Assembly: GCA_003818205.1 (NCBI GenBank)
Contig: RPRQ01000001.1
Coordinates: 62,001 to 126,000 of the forward strand
DNA length: 64,000 nucleotides
Direction of reading: 5' to 3'
From: Bacteroidales bacterium
Lineage (GTDB): Bacteria > Bacteroidota > Bacteroidia > Bacteroidales > Tenuifilaceae
In this document: positions 26,015-34,961 of the stretch, piece by piece
How positions within the stretch are numbered: the stretch's first letter is position 1
How the letters are laid out: the number at the start of each line of letters is the position of its first letter
Notes under the pieces: model-generated
The model's input: only the letters and a program-made list of their open reading frames with translations
Databases searched by the model: none
What the model was told of the DNA's origin: nothing
Position numbers and translations under genes: made by a program

Positions 26015-27280
26015 ATGAGAAAAATCGCTATTATCACCATGCTACTTCCTCTCGCTGGATGGGCTCAATCTTCTTTAACGGATGAATTTCAGGCTCGAAG
26101 AGAAAAGGTTCTTTCGATGCTAGATACTTCACAAGTAGTCGTTCTTAAGGCAATTAACGCTTCACCCCTCGCAAACGAGTATATTCAGGATCATAACTTC
26201 TTTTACCTAACGGGTATTAATTCACCTGCAAATACCTTATTGATTTCGTCAAAGGGGATAAAGGTTGGAGCTAAGTATAGAAATTCGATTATCTTTTATT
26301 CAGATTTAGATGATGTTAAGAATATTAAGCTTGGGCAGAATGATACAATATTACAAAGTGCTGAGCTCAGAGCCATTTTTAGTAAACTATTACCTGTTAT
26401 TAGTAAGCTATACTATTCTGCCCCCGATTTGGTTTTAGTAAACGATTGGCTTACCGATAAAGCCTACTTCATGGATCGGGAGATGAAAAATAGGATGAAG
26501 ACTTTGTTTCCAAACCTTAAATTGGAATCGGCTGATTATTTTATCGGAAAGCTCCGTTCAATTAAATCGGAACAGGAGATAAATTACATTAGAAAGGCTA
26601 CAAATATTACTGTTGATGGGCTAATTGCTGCAATGAGACTTGCTAAACCGAAGGTTTGGGAGTACGAATTACAAGCAGCAATTGAATACGAATATACTCG
26701 GCAAGGCGCAATGCTAAGAGGGTTTCCGAGCATTATTGGTTCAGGTCTGAATAATCTTATTTTACACTATAGCGATAATACTCGCCAAACACAGAATGGA
26801 GACCTTATTGTTATGGATGTTGGGGCTAAGTATAAAGGGTATAGCAGCGATATTACTCGTACTATACCAGTTTCGGGAAGATTTACCGATGCTCAGAAAG
26901 AAATTTATTCAATGGTCCTTCAGGTGCAAAAAGAGGTCATTGCCATGATAAAGCCAGGGCTCTCAAAGGATGAACTGGAAAAGGCAGCGAGAAACGCCTT
27001 TAAGAGGTTAGGCTACGAGAGCTATTTTATTCATGGGCTATCGCATTCTGTTGGGCTTGATGTGCATGATTTTATGGCTGAAAGGGTATTGAGGCCTGGA
27101 ATGGTTATCACCATTGAGCCTGGGCTTTACTTTAGCCCAAATGATAAGGCTGCCCCTGAGCGGTTTAAAGGATTTGGGGTTCGAATTGAGGATATAATCC
27201 TTGTAACCGAGAATGGGTATGAAATCCTTTCGAAGAACGCTCCAAAAGAGATTGAGGAGATTGAGCGGTTGATGAAGTAG
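26015..27280 (+). CDS. Exported Xaa-Pro aminopeptidase (M24B)
   Basis: 421 residues. Signal peptide about 1-17 (LAGWAQ). An AMP-N domain (20-150, EYIQDHNFFYLTGI) precedes the pita-bread catalytic domain. Metal ligands are visible: VMDVGAKYKGYSSDITRT (two Asp), GLSHSVGLDVHD (His), TIEPGLYF (Glu) and VRIEDIILVT (Glu). Such enzymes remove a residue in front of proline. Most bacterial copies are cytoplasmic, so the signal peptide indicates a periplasmic role alongside the M28 peptidases. Confidence 0.93.
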   Translation: MRKIAIITMLLPLAGWAQSSLTDEFQARREKVLSMLDTSQVVVLKAINASPLANEYIQDHNFFYLTGINSPANTLLISSKGIKVGAKYRNSIIFYSDLDDVKNIKLGQNDTILQSAELRAIFSKLLPVISKLYYSAPDLVLVNDWLTDKAYFMDREMKNRMKTLFPNLKLESADYFIGKLRSIKSEQEINYIRKATNITVDGLIAAMRLAKPKVWEYELQAAIEYEYTRQGAMLRGFPSIIGSGLNNLILHYSDNTRQTQNGDLIVMDVGAKYKGYSSDITRTIPVSGRFTDAQKEIYSMVLQVQKEVIAMIKPGLSKDELEKAARNAFKRLGYESYFIHGLSHSVGLDVHDFMAERVLRPGMVITIEPGLYFSPNDKAAPERFKGFGVRIEDIILVTENGYEILSKNAPKEIEEIERLMK

Positions 27281-27360
27281 AAATGATAAAATGGAATACA
27301 AATGTTTTTTGTTTATTACCTTTAATACTCGGACTTCGTAATATTTGTTGTTATAACATT

Positions 27361-27948
27361 ATGGTCAGAATTCTACGAAATATCTTTGAGCTATCCTTAA
27401 TCTTCAGCATCGTTGCTTCCTGTGGTAACACGATGACAGCGGATGGAAAGCATTCTCCTAAAACTGAGGTGGATTCATTAATAAACAATCCAGTTGACTC
27501 CGAGGATAGGTTTATCGATCTTGGTTTTGAGTTAATGAAAGATGAAAGTATTGGAGACATCAAGTTAGGTATTCGATCAAAACTAATTATCGAAATGCTT
27601 GGTGAACCTGAGGAGAAGTCAGAATCAGTATTATGGGGTGCCGATGGTGAATATCATCAGCAATGGAAATATACAAAAAATGGGATAGAGCTGGATATTA
27701 TAGGAGAAGTTGATACTGCTCTTGTGGTTAATATGATAACAATTAAATCCCCATGTGAACTGAAAACGAAAAGAAAAATTGGAGTTGGCAGCAGTATTGA
27801 AGAAATTCAGCTGGCATATCAAAAAGAGATAAACCATTCATCTTCAGCCCCTGAAACCATTGTGGCAGGAACAATTTATGGTGGAATTATTTTCAATATT
27901 GAATGTAGAAAAGTGACATCGTTTTTTATTGGAGCAAGTGCCGACTAA
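27361..27948 (+). CDS. Small lipoprotein of unknown function
   Basis: 195 residues from the ATG at 27361, which gives a clean lipoprotein signal (lipobox IVASC). An upstream ATG at 27283 would add 26 residues that spoil the signal, so I prefer the inner start. The mature part has two similar segments (IGDIKLGIRSKLIIEMLGEP and IGVGSSIEEIQLAYQKEIN) that resemble a SmpA/BLIP-like repeat or a similar small alpha/beta fold. Function is unknown. Confidence 0.7.
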   Translation: MVRILRNIFELSLIFSIVASCGNTMTADGKHSPKTEVDSLINNPVDSEDRFIDLGFELMKDESIGDIKLGIRSKLIIEMLGEPEEKSESVLWGADGEYHQQWKYTKNGIELDIIGEVDTALVVNMITIKSPCELKTKRKIGVGSSIEEIQLAYQKEINHSSSAPETIVAGTIYGGIIFNIECRKVTSFFIGASAD

Positions 27949-28060
27949 TTAAAATAAGTTACTGGTAATAATAAAATTAATAGATTTTCGAACGAATAAT
28001 ACGCATACTTCCCTCCCCCCCTTTTTTACATCAAATTCACGATTAGTTAATACCGCTGAA

Positions 28061-29218
28061 ATGGAATTTTTTAAACGATCTATAAACTTTAATAATATTA
28101 CAAAGCTTGTCATCGCTTCAATTGTGCTTAAAATTGTGTATCTCTTTTTTGCATACTTTACCATTGGTAATTCGTCAACCCTTTCAATTGATGGGTATAT
28201 TGATATCACTAAAAGAAATGATACCGGATGGTATGAAAAGATAGCAACCAATTGGTATCCAAAAATTACCGATGTAAAGGATTTAGGGTACAACAATGGT
28301 CCGGATTTTAAGCAAAGCGAATGGGCATTTTTTCCTTTATACCCAGCCATGAATAGGGTGTGCATTAAATATTTGAATATTGATTTTAATACTAGCGGTT
28401 TTTTTTGGACATTGATTTTTTCGACTCTTGCATTTATCGGTTTTTACAAATTCTGTGAATTTTATTTGAACGATAGTAAAAAAGCATTATACATTAGTCT
28501 CGTATTCATGCTGTTTCCATTCCATTACTATTTCTCGATGATGTACACCGAAGCCATATTTTTCACTTTTCTAATTTTCTCCTTTATATCAATTCATACG
28601 GGTAAATATAAATACATTCCCCTATTAATTGTACCATTAGTTTTGATTCGACCCAATGGCGTAATTGCGCTAGTACCTCTCTACTTCTATTATTTGGAAA
28701 GGAATGGCATATTATCTAAAAAGCATTTTAACCTCTCATTGCTACTCAGCAGGAGGATAATCTTACAATCTTTCCTTTTTCTTTCAGGGGCCATCGTTTT
28801 TTTATTGTATTGTGTTTATCAAAAATATATGACAGGGTATTATTCTGCTTTTAGTATTGCCCAAGCAGGGTGGTATAAGGAATTTATGTTTCCATTATTA
28901 GCCCTTTTTAGGAGAAGCGATTTTGCTTCACAGTTTAATTCCGTTTATACCATTGCAATTATTTTACTCTCAGTATTCTCATGGAAAAGGTTTTCAATCA
29001 GTTTAAATATATTAATATGGACCACTATCCTGTTGCCTTTGTGCTCAGGTTCAGTTACCTCTATGCCGAGATACATTTCTGTAATATTTCCAATTTCACT
29101 AATTATTGGGGAATGGATGTATTCATCAAAAATAAAATATTCAGCGCTCTCTCTACTGCTAGTGCTCCAGCTATTCGTTTTTTATTACTGGTTAATTTAT
29201 CATCCCTTTAGCTATTAG
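28061..29218 (+). CDS. Integral membrane glycosyltransferase, PIG-V/mannosyltransferase-like
   Basis: 385 residues with about nine membrane helices. After the first helix the loop has DTGWYEKIATNWY and, later, EWAFFPLYPAMN, the signature of the PIG-V-like GT-C family that uses a polyprenyl-phosphate sugar on the outer face of the membrane. The acceptor is unknown; a cell-surface glycan or lipid is likely. No signal peptide other than the first helix. It is monocistronic, and a MITE starts 6 bp after the stop. Confidence 0.8.
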   Translation: MEFFKRSINFNNITKLVIASIVLKIVYLFFAYFTIGNSSTLSIDGYIDITKRNDTGWYEKIATNWYPKITDVKDLGYNNGPDFKQSEWAFFPLYPAMNRVCIKYLNIDFNTSGFFWTLIFSTLAFIGFYKFCEFYLNDSKKALYISLVFMLFPFHYYFSMMYTEAIFFTFLIFSFISIHTGKYKYIPLLIVPLVLIRPNGVIALVPLYFYYLERNGILSKKHFNLSLLLSRRIILQSFLFLSGAIVFLLYCVYQKYMTGYYSAFSIAQAGWYKEFMFPLLALFRRSDFASQFNSVYTIAIILLSVFSWKRFSISLNILIWTTILLPLCSGSVTSMPRYISVIFPISLIIGEWMYSSKIKYSALSLLLVLQLFVFYYWLIYHPFSY

Positions 29219-29223
29219 TAAAT

Positions 29224-29535
29224 AACGTGAGTTCGATATAAAATACTTGTTATATCATTATTTACTAGGGATTTAATGCTAGTATTATGTTTTTGGAAGA
29301 TTGCCTGCCTGCCGGTAGGCAGGGAATAATGGAACTGGAGCGATCCGGCAACTGCCGGACGACGAAGTCAATATTGGAGTTACTTCTAACTTTTTTCATC
29401 CCTGTCTGCCCTGCCTACCCTGCCTACCGGCAGGCAGGCGACAGGCAGGCAATATTCCATCATACCATTTTTCTCCAATAAAGTAAAATACTGATAATAT
29501 TGCATTTAAATAGTTTCTTATGTGGAACTGACGTT
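29224..29535. repeat. MITE-like element, copy 3
   Basis: 312 bp, same orientation as copies 1 and 2, flanked by AAAT on both sides (29220-29223, 29536-29539). It has a GC palindrome at about 29303-29323 and a compound one at 29401-29450. It also has one arm and part of the other of the GGAACTGGAGCGATCCGG hairpin (29331-29358) that is complete in copy 4. It fills most of the 424 bp gap before the third M28 gene. Confidence 0.8.
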
Positions 29536-29642
29536 AAATAATTTGTGCTTTTTTTAACTTTCTTGTTTCTCAAATTAATACTTTTTGCATAAAGTGAGTC
29601 TATATTCATGAAACCATTAAACATAACCTAAAAGTGATTTAA

Positions 29643-31274
29643 ATGAAAAGTCTCTACTATTTACCTGCATTACTATTGCTCCTTGTGGGGTGCAATCAGA
29701 AAAGCGATTATCAACAAGCAGAGGATCAAATTTCTGAAAAAGATTACCGATCCATGGTCAGCGTGCTGAGTGCCGATGAGTTTGAGGGAAGAGTACCAGG
29801 AACCATTGGCGAAGAGAAAACGGTCGCATATTTAGCCGATGAGTTCAAAAAGTTAGGCTTGAAACCTGCTTTCAACGGGAGCTACTTTCAGGACGTTCCG
29901 CTTATCGGTTTTACAACGAAACTTGTTGAAAACCCAGTGATAGTTTCAAAGAGCGGTAAATTTGAACTGAAGAAAGAGAGCGATATCACTGTAACCAGCG
30001 TTAATAAGAAGGATGATGTTATTCTAGCCAATTCCGAGATGATTTTTGTAGGTTATGGCATAACCGCACCTGAGCTGAATTGGGACGATTACAAAAATAT
30101 TGATGTTAATAACAAGGTAGTGATTGTAATCCTTGGCAACCCTAAGGAGAATAGCGTTTTTAATACTAAAGGGGTAACATCTTATGGTAGGAGAGGTTAT
30201 AAATATCTAGAAGCAGCAAGGCATGGTGCGGCAGGTGTTGTCGTTATTCATATTGAGCGAGAAATAGGATATCCATTCAGTATTCTAGTGAATAAACCCA
30301 AAAAGGTTAGCTTTTACTCACCAGATGCACTTGCTCAAAATAAGCATTGCGACTTTGAATCGTTAATTCCAGAGGATGTTACCATGAATTTGTTTAATCA
30401 CTTTGGGTTAGATTTTAGGAAGTTATTCATTTCAGCAGGTACAACAGATTTTAAACCAGTTGTTTTAAACGCAAAGTTCAATGCTAGGCTAGCATGTACA
30501 AACCGTGAGTTAACCTCTAAAAATGTAGGTGCAATATACGAAGGGACAACCTTAAAGGATGAGTGCATCGTTTTTACAGGCCATTGGGATCACCTGAGGA
30601 TCACAACCCCCATCAACAACGATTCAATTGTTAATGGAGCTGTTGATAATGGCACAACCATTGCATGGATGTACGGCATCGCCAAAGGGTTTACTGCATT
30701 AAAAGAAAAACCAAAACGCTCTATTCTTTTCCTTGCCCCAACGGCTGAAGAGCATGGGTTGTTAGGCACGCATTTCTATTGTGCTAACCCTGTGTTTAAA
30801 ATGGAGAATACCGTTGCTAACTTTAACAACGATTTAATGATTCCAATGGGAAGAATGAAAGATGTAATGATTACAGGTTTCGGATATTCCGATTTAGATA
30901 CATACGTTGAAAATGCTGCCAAGGAACAGGATCGTTATATATGTGATGATACGCACCCTGAGCGCGGTATGTTTTTCCGTTCCGACCATTTAGCCTTTGC
31001 CATGAAAGGAGTACCTGTAATGTATGGTAGAGGTAATGTTGATAGCCGTCAGTATGGTAAGCAGTGGGCCGATAGCGTTGAACTGAAGTATGTTAACGAG
31101 ATATACCATCATCCTGCCGATAATTACGATGAAAAGACTTGGAATGTTGAGGGTTTAATGGAGGATACCAAGCTATTCTTTAAGGTAGCCTATAAGCTTA
31201 GCAACGAATCAACCTTTCCGCAATGGAATGATGGTATTGAGTATAAGGCGATAAGACAAAAACAGGGTAGGTAA
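29643..31274 (+). CDS. M28 family peptidase, lipoprotein
   Basis: 543 residues. Lipobox LLVGC (Cys17) anchors it to a membrane. A PA domain occupies about 120-290 (IFVGYGITAPELNWDDYKN). The zinc sites differ slightly from the other two M28 proteins: TGHWDHL, NGAVDNGTT, PTAEEHGLLG, NNDLMIPMG and YHHPADNYDE. All ligands seem present. It probably digests peptides at the cell surface. It is monocistronic and ends at a terminator. Confidence 0.92.
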   Translation: MKSLYYLPALLLLLVGCNQKSDYQQAEDQISEKDYRSMVSVLSADEFEGRVPGTIGEEKTVAYLADEFKKLGLKPAFNGSYFQDVPLIGFTTKLVENPVIVSKSGKFELKKESDITVTSVNKKDDVILANSEMIFVGYGITAPELNWDDYKNIDVNNKVVIVILGNPKENSVFNTKGVTSYGRRGYKYLEAARHGAAGVVVIHIEREIGYPFSILVNKPKKVSFYSPDALAQNKHCDFESLIPEDVTMNLFNHFGLDFRKLFISAGTTDFKPVVLNAKFNARLACTNRELTSKNVGAIYEGTTLKDECIVFTGHWDHLRITTPINNDSIVNGAVDNGTTIAWMYGIAKGFTALKEKPKRSILFLAPTAEEHGLLGTHFYCANPVFKMENTVANFNNDLMIPMGRMKDVMITGFGYSDLDTYVENAAKEQDRYICDDTHPERGMFFRSDHLAFAMKGVPVMYGRGNVDSRQYGKQWADSVELKYVNEIYHHPADNYDEKTWNVEGLMEDTKLFFKVAYKLSNESTFPQWNDGIEYKAIRQKQGR

Positions 31275-31327
31275 GAAACCAATGAACGATTACTATACAA
31301 CGTTATAATAATCGAAAATCTATCCAT

Positions 31328-31361
31328 AAGGGAGATCATAGTATCTCCTTTGTTTTTTTAT
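31328..31361 (+). terminator. Rho-independent terminator
   Basis: GGAGAT / ATCTCC with the loop CATAGT, extended by AAG/CTT pairs and followed by seven T. It ends the M28 lipoprotein gene. Confidence 0.75.
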
Positions 31362-31395
31362 GTAAAAAATCAAATAGTCAGCAACTTATTGATAA

Positions 31396-31532
31396 CTCAC
31401 GGGTTAGCCCGTGAGCTGATGAGAATAAATACTTTTCATTAATTTCTATAAATTGTTAACCAAATTCACTTTATACAATCTTTCTTTCAGTATTTCTCTG
31501 TGTCCCTGTGCCCCTGCCTGCCGGCAGGCAAG
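31396..31532. repeat. Short palindromes upstream of the Tricorn-like gene
   Basis: CTCACGGG-TTAG-CCCGTGAG (31396-31415) is a perfect hairpin. A GC palindrome CCTGCCTGCCGGCAGGCAAG (31513-31532) interrupts a CTGTGTCC...TCTGTG repeat. The 351 bp gap 31275-31625 otherwise has only the terminator above. Confidence 0.6.
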
Positions 31533-31625
31533 TCTGTGTTTAAAAAGATACTAATTGTAGATCAAGTTCACTTTAAACTATTTTGCACTTATCGAATCAA
31601 AAATAATATCCTAAAAAATATATCT

Positions 31626-34600
31626 ATGAAAAAAATTAAAACAGCTATCAAAGCATTAAGCCTAATGATTTTGGTATTTGCAGGTACTACTGCATTTGCT
31701 CAAAATCCGATGATGCAATACCCCGATATTTACGAAAACACCATCGTATTTGTTAGCGGAGGTGATATTTGGAAAACATCAGCCGATGGCGGAGAAGCAA
31801 ACCGATTAACCTTTAGCGATGGGCACGAAAATTTTCCGAAATTTTCTCCAAATGGCAAATTAATCGCCTTTACCGGTGAGTACGATGGTAATTCCGACGT
31901 TTACACTATGGATGTTAATGGTGGAAATATTACCCGGTTAACCTATCATCCCGGCACCGATGAGGTAATTGGTTGGAATCGGATCAAGAATAAGATTATG
32001 TTTACCTCAGGCAGGAACAGTTCATCAAGGTACACTAAAATGTATCTTATATCCCCCGATGGTACTGGTCTTGAGGAGATGATTATGTACGATGCTGCCC
32101 GCGGGAGTTTTTCTCCCGATGGATCGAAGATTGCCTTCAATAAGGATGCGCAGGATAATGCTACATGGAAACGCTACAAGGGCGGAAGGGCTCAAGAGAT
32201 TTATATCTATGATTTAAAAACTAATGAGGAGACTAACATTAGCAATTACGATGGTGCAGATCAATTTCCAATCTGGATTGGCGATAAAATTTATTTCAAC
32301 TCCGATAGGGACAGAGTACTGAATATCTACGTTTATGATACAAATACAAAGAAAATTGAACAGGTAACCAAGCATACCGAGTACGATGTTCGCCATCCGA
32401 ACGATGGAGGAAACAGTATTGTTTACGAGGTGGGTGGCGATATCTGGAAGCTCGATATTGCAACCAAGGAAACAAAGAAGGTACCCATTCAAATCTTGAC
32501 CGACATGGAGGAGACCCGTCCGTTCATGAAGGATTTCAGCCAGAATATTCAAGGGATTGATATTTCCCCATCGGGGAAAAGGGCGTTGCTGGTTGCTCGC
32601 GGCGAGGTGTTTACAGTACCTCAAACCGATGGGCCAACTCGTAATATTTCCAATAATTGCGGTGCAAGGGATAAGGATGCAGTTTGGTCGCCTGATGGCA
32701 AATGGATTGCTTATCTATCCGATAAAACGGGTGAATACGAAATCTATGTAGTGAACCCAAATGGTAAGGAGGAAGCCATTAAGCTAACCACCCATACCGA
32801 TGGTTATCGGCATACCCTTAAATGGTCGCCCGATAGCAAAAAAATTGCTTATACCGATCAAACCCTTACCCTTTACTATATCGACGTTGCAACAAAAGCC
32901 ATAACCAAAGTTGACAAAGAGGAATTTGAGAATGTTGATGTTTCGCAGGATATAAAATCTATTTACGACTACTCTTGGTCGCCCGATAGCCGCTTTATCT
33001 CCTACTCCAAGATGAATAAGGATTTCATGTATCAACTTTACGTTTACTCGCTCGAAACAAAGGCTATAAATTGCCTTAGCAATGGTTTATTCGGCGATTC
33101 TAACCCTGTTTTCACCAAGGATGGCGATTATATCATCTTCATATCAAATCGCCGATTTGAGCCAACCTATTGCGATATTGAGTGGGAGTTGGTCTATCAA
33201 AAGGTTGCAGGAATTTACGCCATTGCGCTAAGAAAAGATGTTAAATCAATCCTTCCATACAAGAGCGATGAGGAGCTTGCTGCCGAAGCAACAATCAAAA
33301 CGACTCCATCAACACAGGTTCGGTTCGACTTTGATGGCATCACCAATCGTGTTGAGGCTTTACCATTAAAGAAAGGAAACTACAGGAATCTGTCGCTGAA
33401 TGGCTCTTCGCTATTCTACTTGAATGCCAACGAGGGGAGTTTCAACCGTTTTGAGGTGGGTAGTCATGGACCAATGAATCTTTACGTCTATTCATTCAAT
33501 AAAAGGAAGGAGAGTACCATCGTTGAGGAGATTAACAGCTATAGGCTATCGTTCGATGGCGAGAGCATTATCTATCAAAATGATAATGGCGTTTCAGTTA
33601 TTCCATCGAGCGGTGGGAGTGGTGTCCCGCTAAAACTTACCGCAGTCAAAATCTGGTATGAGCCCGTTAAGGAGTGGAAGCAAATTTTCGATGATGCGTG
33701 GCGTATGGAGCGCGATTACTACTATGAGCCCAATATGCATGGTCAGGATTGGAATTTATTGAAGGGGAAGTATGGTAAACTGGTCGAAAGGGCATCCTCT
33801 CGTCAGGATTTGACTTTCATTATTGGTGAGCTGATCGGCGAGCTGAATACATCACACACCTACGTATATGGCGGCGATAGCAAGCGCAAGGCTGATAGGG
33901 TAAACGTTGGAATGCTTGGTGCCGATTATCGGGTCGATTTAACCAGTAATCTTTACCAGTTCAGCAAGATATACAAGGAGAGGGACTGGTCGCGCGAAAC
34001 CTGGCCACCTTTGGCTAAACCGGGTATCAATATCAATGAGGGCGAGTATCTTCTCAAGGTTAATAATGTTGATGTTAAGGCGAATAAGGAGGTTTACAAC
34101 TACTTCGTCGGATTAGCTGGGAAGCAGGTTACCCTAACGGTTAACTCAAAACCAACGCTCATTGGAGCACGTGAAGTGGTTGTTGAGCCAGTGAGCAGCG
34201 AAAGTAATATTCGCTATATGGATTGGCTTGAATCCAACCGTTTAGCGGTTGATAAAGCATCCAACGGTAAAATCGGATATATCTACATGCCCGATACCTG
34301 GAATGGTTCGGCTACCGATTTTCCAAAGTACTTCTACTCGCAAACCAAGAAAGAAGGGATAATCCTCGATGGTCGTTTTAACGGTGGGGGGCTAGATCCT
34401 GAGGTATTCCTACAAAGATTATTGAAAAAACCTCACGGTTTTTGGACTCGCCGTAACTCCGTTGACCAAACCATACCATTCCTAGCCGTTCAGGCCAATA
34501 TGGCGATGATTACCAATCGTTATGCCGGTTCTGGTGGCGATGAGCTGCCTTACGAATTCCAGTGGAATAGGATGGGCCCTGTAATTGGAACTCGTACGTG

Positions 34601-34868
34601 GGGAGGACTGGTTGGCGTATCGATGTTTATCAGCCTTATCGATGGTGGTGGTCTTACCGCCCCCGATTACCGAATTTACAACGAGAAGGGCGATTGGGTG
34701 GTTGAGAACACGGGCGTTACCCCCGATATTATAATTGATGTTGACTCTAAGAAATACTCCGAGGGTTATGATACCCAGCTGATGAAAGCTGTGGATGAGG
34801 TAATGAAAAAAATCAACGAGAACCCCCGTAAATGGCCTATTCACAAACCATTTCCTGTGGATAAATAG
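31626..34868 (+). CDS. Exported Tricorn-like S41 protease
   Basis: 1080 residues from the ATG at 31626, which starts a signal peptide (ending TTAFAQ). A longer frame from 31500 adds 42 residues that cover a repeat and would hide the signal. Two beta-propellers of TolB/PD40 type (about 30-640, FSPDGSKIAF, WSPDGKWIAYLSD) precede a core domain with His744 (LNTSHTYVYGG), a PDZ domain (about 790-870) and the S41 part with nucleophile Ser969 (RYAGSGGDELPY). The order is that of Tricorn, which degrades oligopeptides. The propellers probably select substrates. In this organism it is likely periplasmic. Confidence 0.92.
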   Translation: MKKIKTAIKALSLMILVFAGTTAFAQNPMMQYPDIYENTIVFVSGGDIWKTSADGGEANRLTFSDGHENFPKFSPNGKLIAFTGEYDGNSDVYTMDVNGGNITRLTYHPGTDEVIGWNRIKNKIMFTSGRNSSSRYTKMYLISPDGTGLEEMIMYDAARGSFSPDGSKIAFNKDAQDNATWKRYKGGRAQEIYIYDLKTNEETNISNYDGADQFPIWIGDKIYFNSDRDRVLNIYVYDTNTKKIEQVTKHTEYDVRHPNDGGNSIVYEVGGDIWKLDIATKETKKVPIQILTDMEETRPFMKDFSQNIQGIDISPSGKRALLVARGEVFTVPQTDGPTRNISNNCGARDKDAVWSPDGKWIAYLSDKTGEYEIYVVNPNGKEEAIKLTTHTDGYRHTLKWSPDSKKIAYTDQTLTLYYIDVATKAITKVDKEEFENVDVSQDIKSIYDYSWSPDSRFISYSKMNKDFMYQLYVYSLETKAINCLSNGLFGDSNPVFTKDGDYIIFISNRRFEPTYCDIEWELVYQKVAGIYAIALRKDVKSILPYKSDEELAAEATIKTTPSTQVRFDFDGITNRVEALPLKKGNYRNLSLNGSSLFYLNANEGSFNRFEVGSHGPMNLYVYSFNKRKESTIVEEINSYRLSFDGESIIYQNDNGVSVIPSSGGSGVPLKLTAVKIWYEPVKEWKQIFDDAWRMERDYYYEPNMHGQDWNLLKGKYGKLVERASSRQDLTFIIGELIGELNTSHTYVYGGDSKRKADRVNVGMLGADYRVDLTSNLYQFSKIYKERDWSRETWPPLAKPGININEGEYLLKVNNVDVKANKEVYNYFVGLAGKQVTLTVNSKPTLIGAREVVVEPVSSESNIRYMDWLESNRLAVDKASNGKIGYIYMPDTWNGSATDFPKYFYSQTKKEGIILDGRFNGGGLDPEVFLQRLLKKPHGFWTRRNSVDQTIPFLAVQANMAMITNRYAGSGGDELPYEFQWNRMGPVIGTRTWGGLVGVSMFISLIDGGGLTAPDYRIYNEKGDWVVENTGVTPDIIIDVDSKKYSEGYDTQLMKAVDEVMKKINENPRKWPIHKPFPVDK

Positions 34869-34885
34869 TTTCAAACTGATAAAAG

Positions 34886-34928
34886 CAATAAACCCCATTG
34901 AGTTTGGCTGCTTCATTGGGGTTTATTT
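34886..34928 (+). terminator. Terminator-like hairpin
   Basis: AATAAACCCCATTGA pairs with TCATTGGGGTTTATT across a loop of about 12 bases. It is symmetric with A and T on the flanks and ends the Tricorn-like transcript. Confidence 0.75.
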
Positions 34929-34961
34929 GCAATTGAACAACCGTAAACAAAAACCAAACCA

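Noticed and set aside
27283-27360. Upstream start for the small lipoprotein
   Set aside because: It adds 26 residues before a complete lipoprotein signal; the ATG at 27361 is better.
31500-31625. Upstream extension of the Tricorn-like protein
   Set aside because: The extra residues are encoded by a palindromic repeat and would bury the signal peptide; the ATG at 31626 fits.
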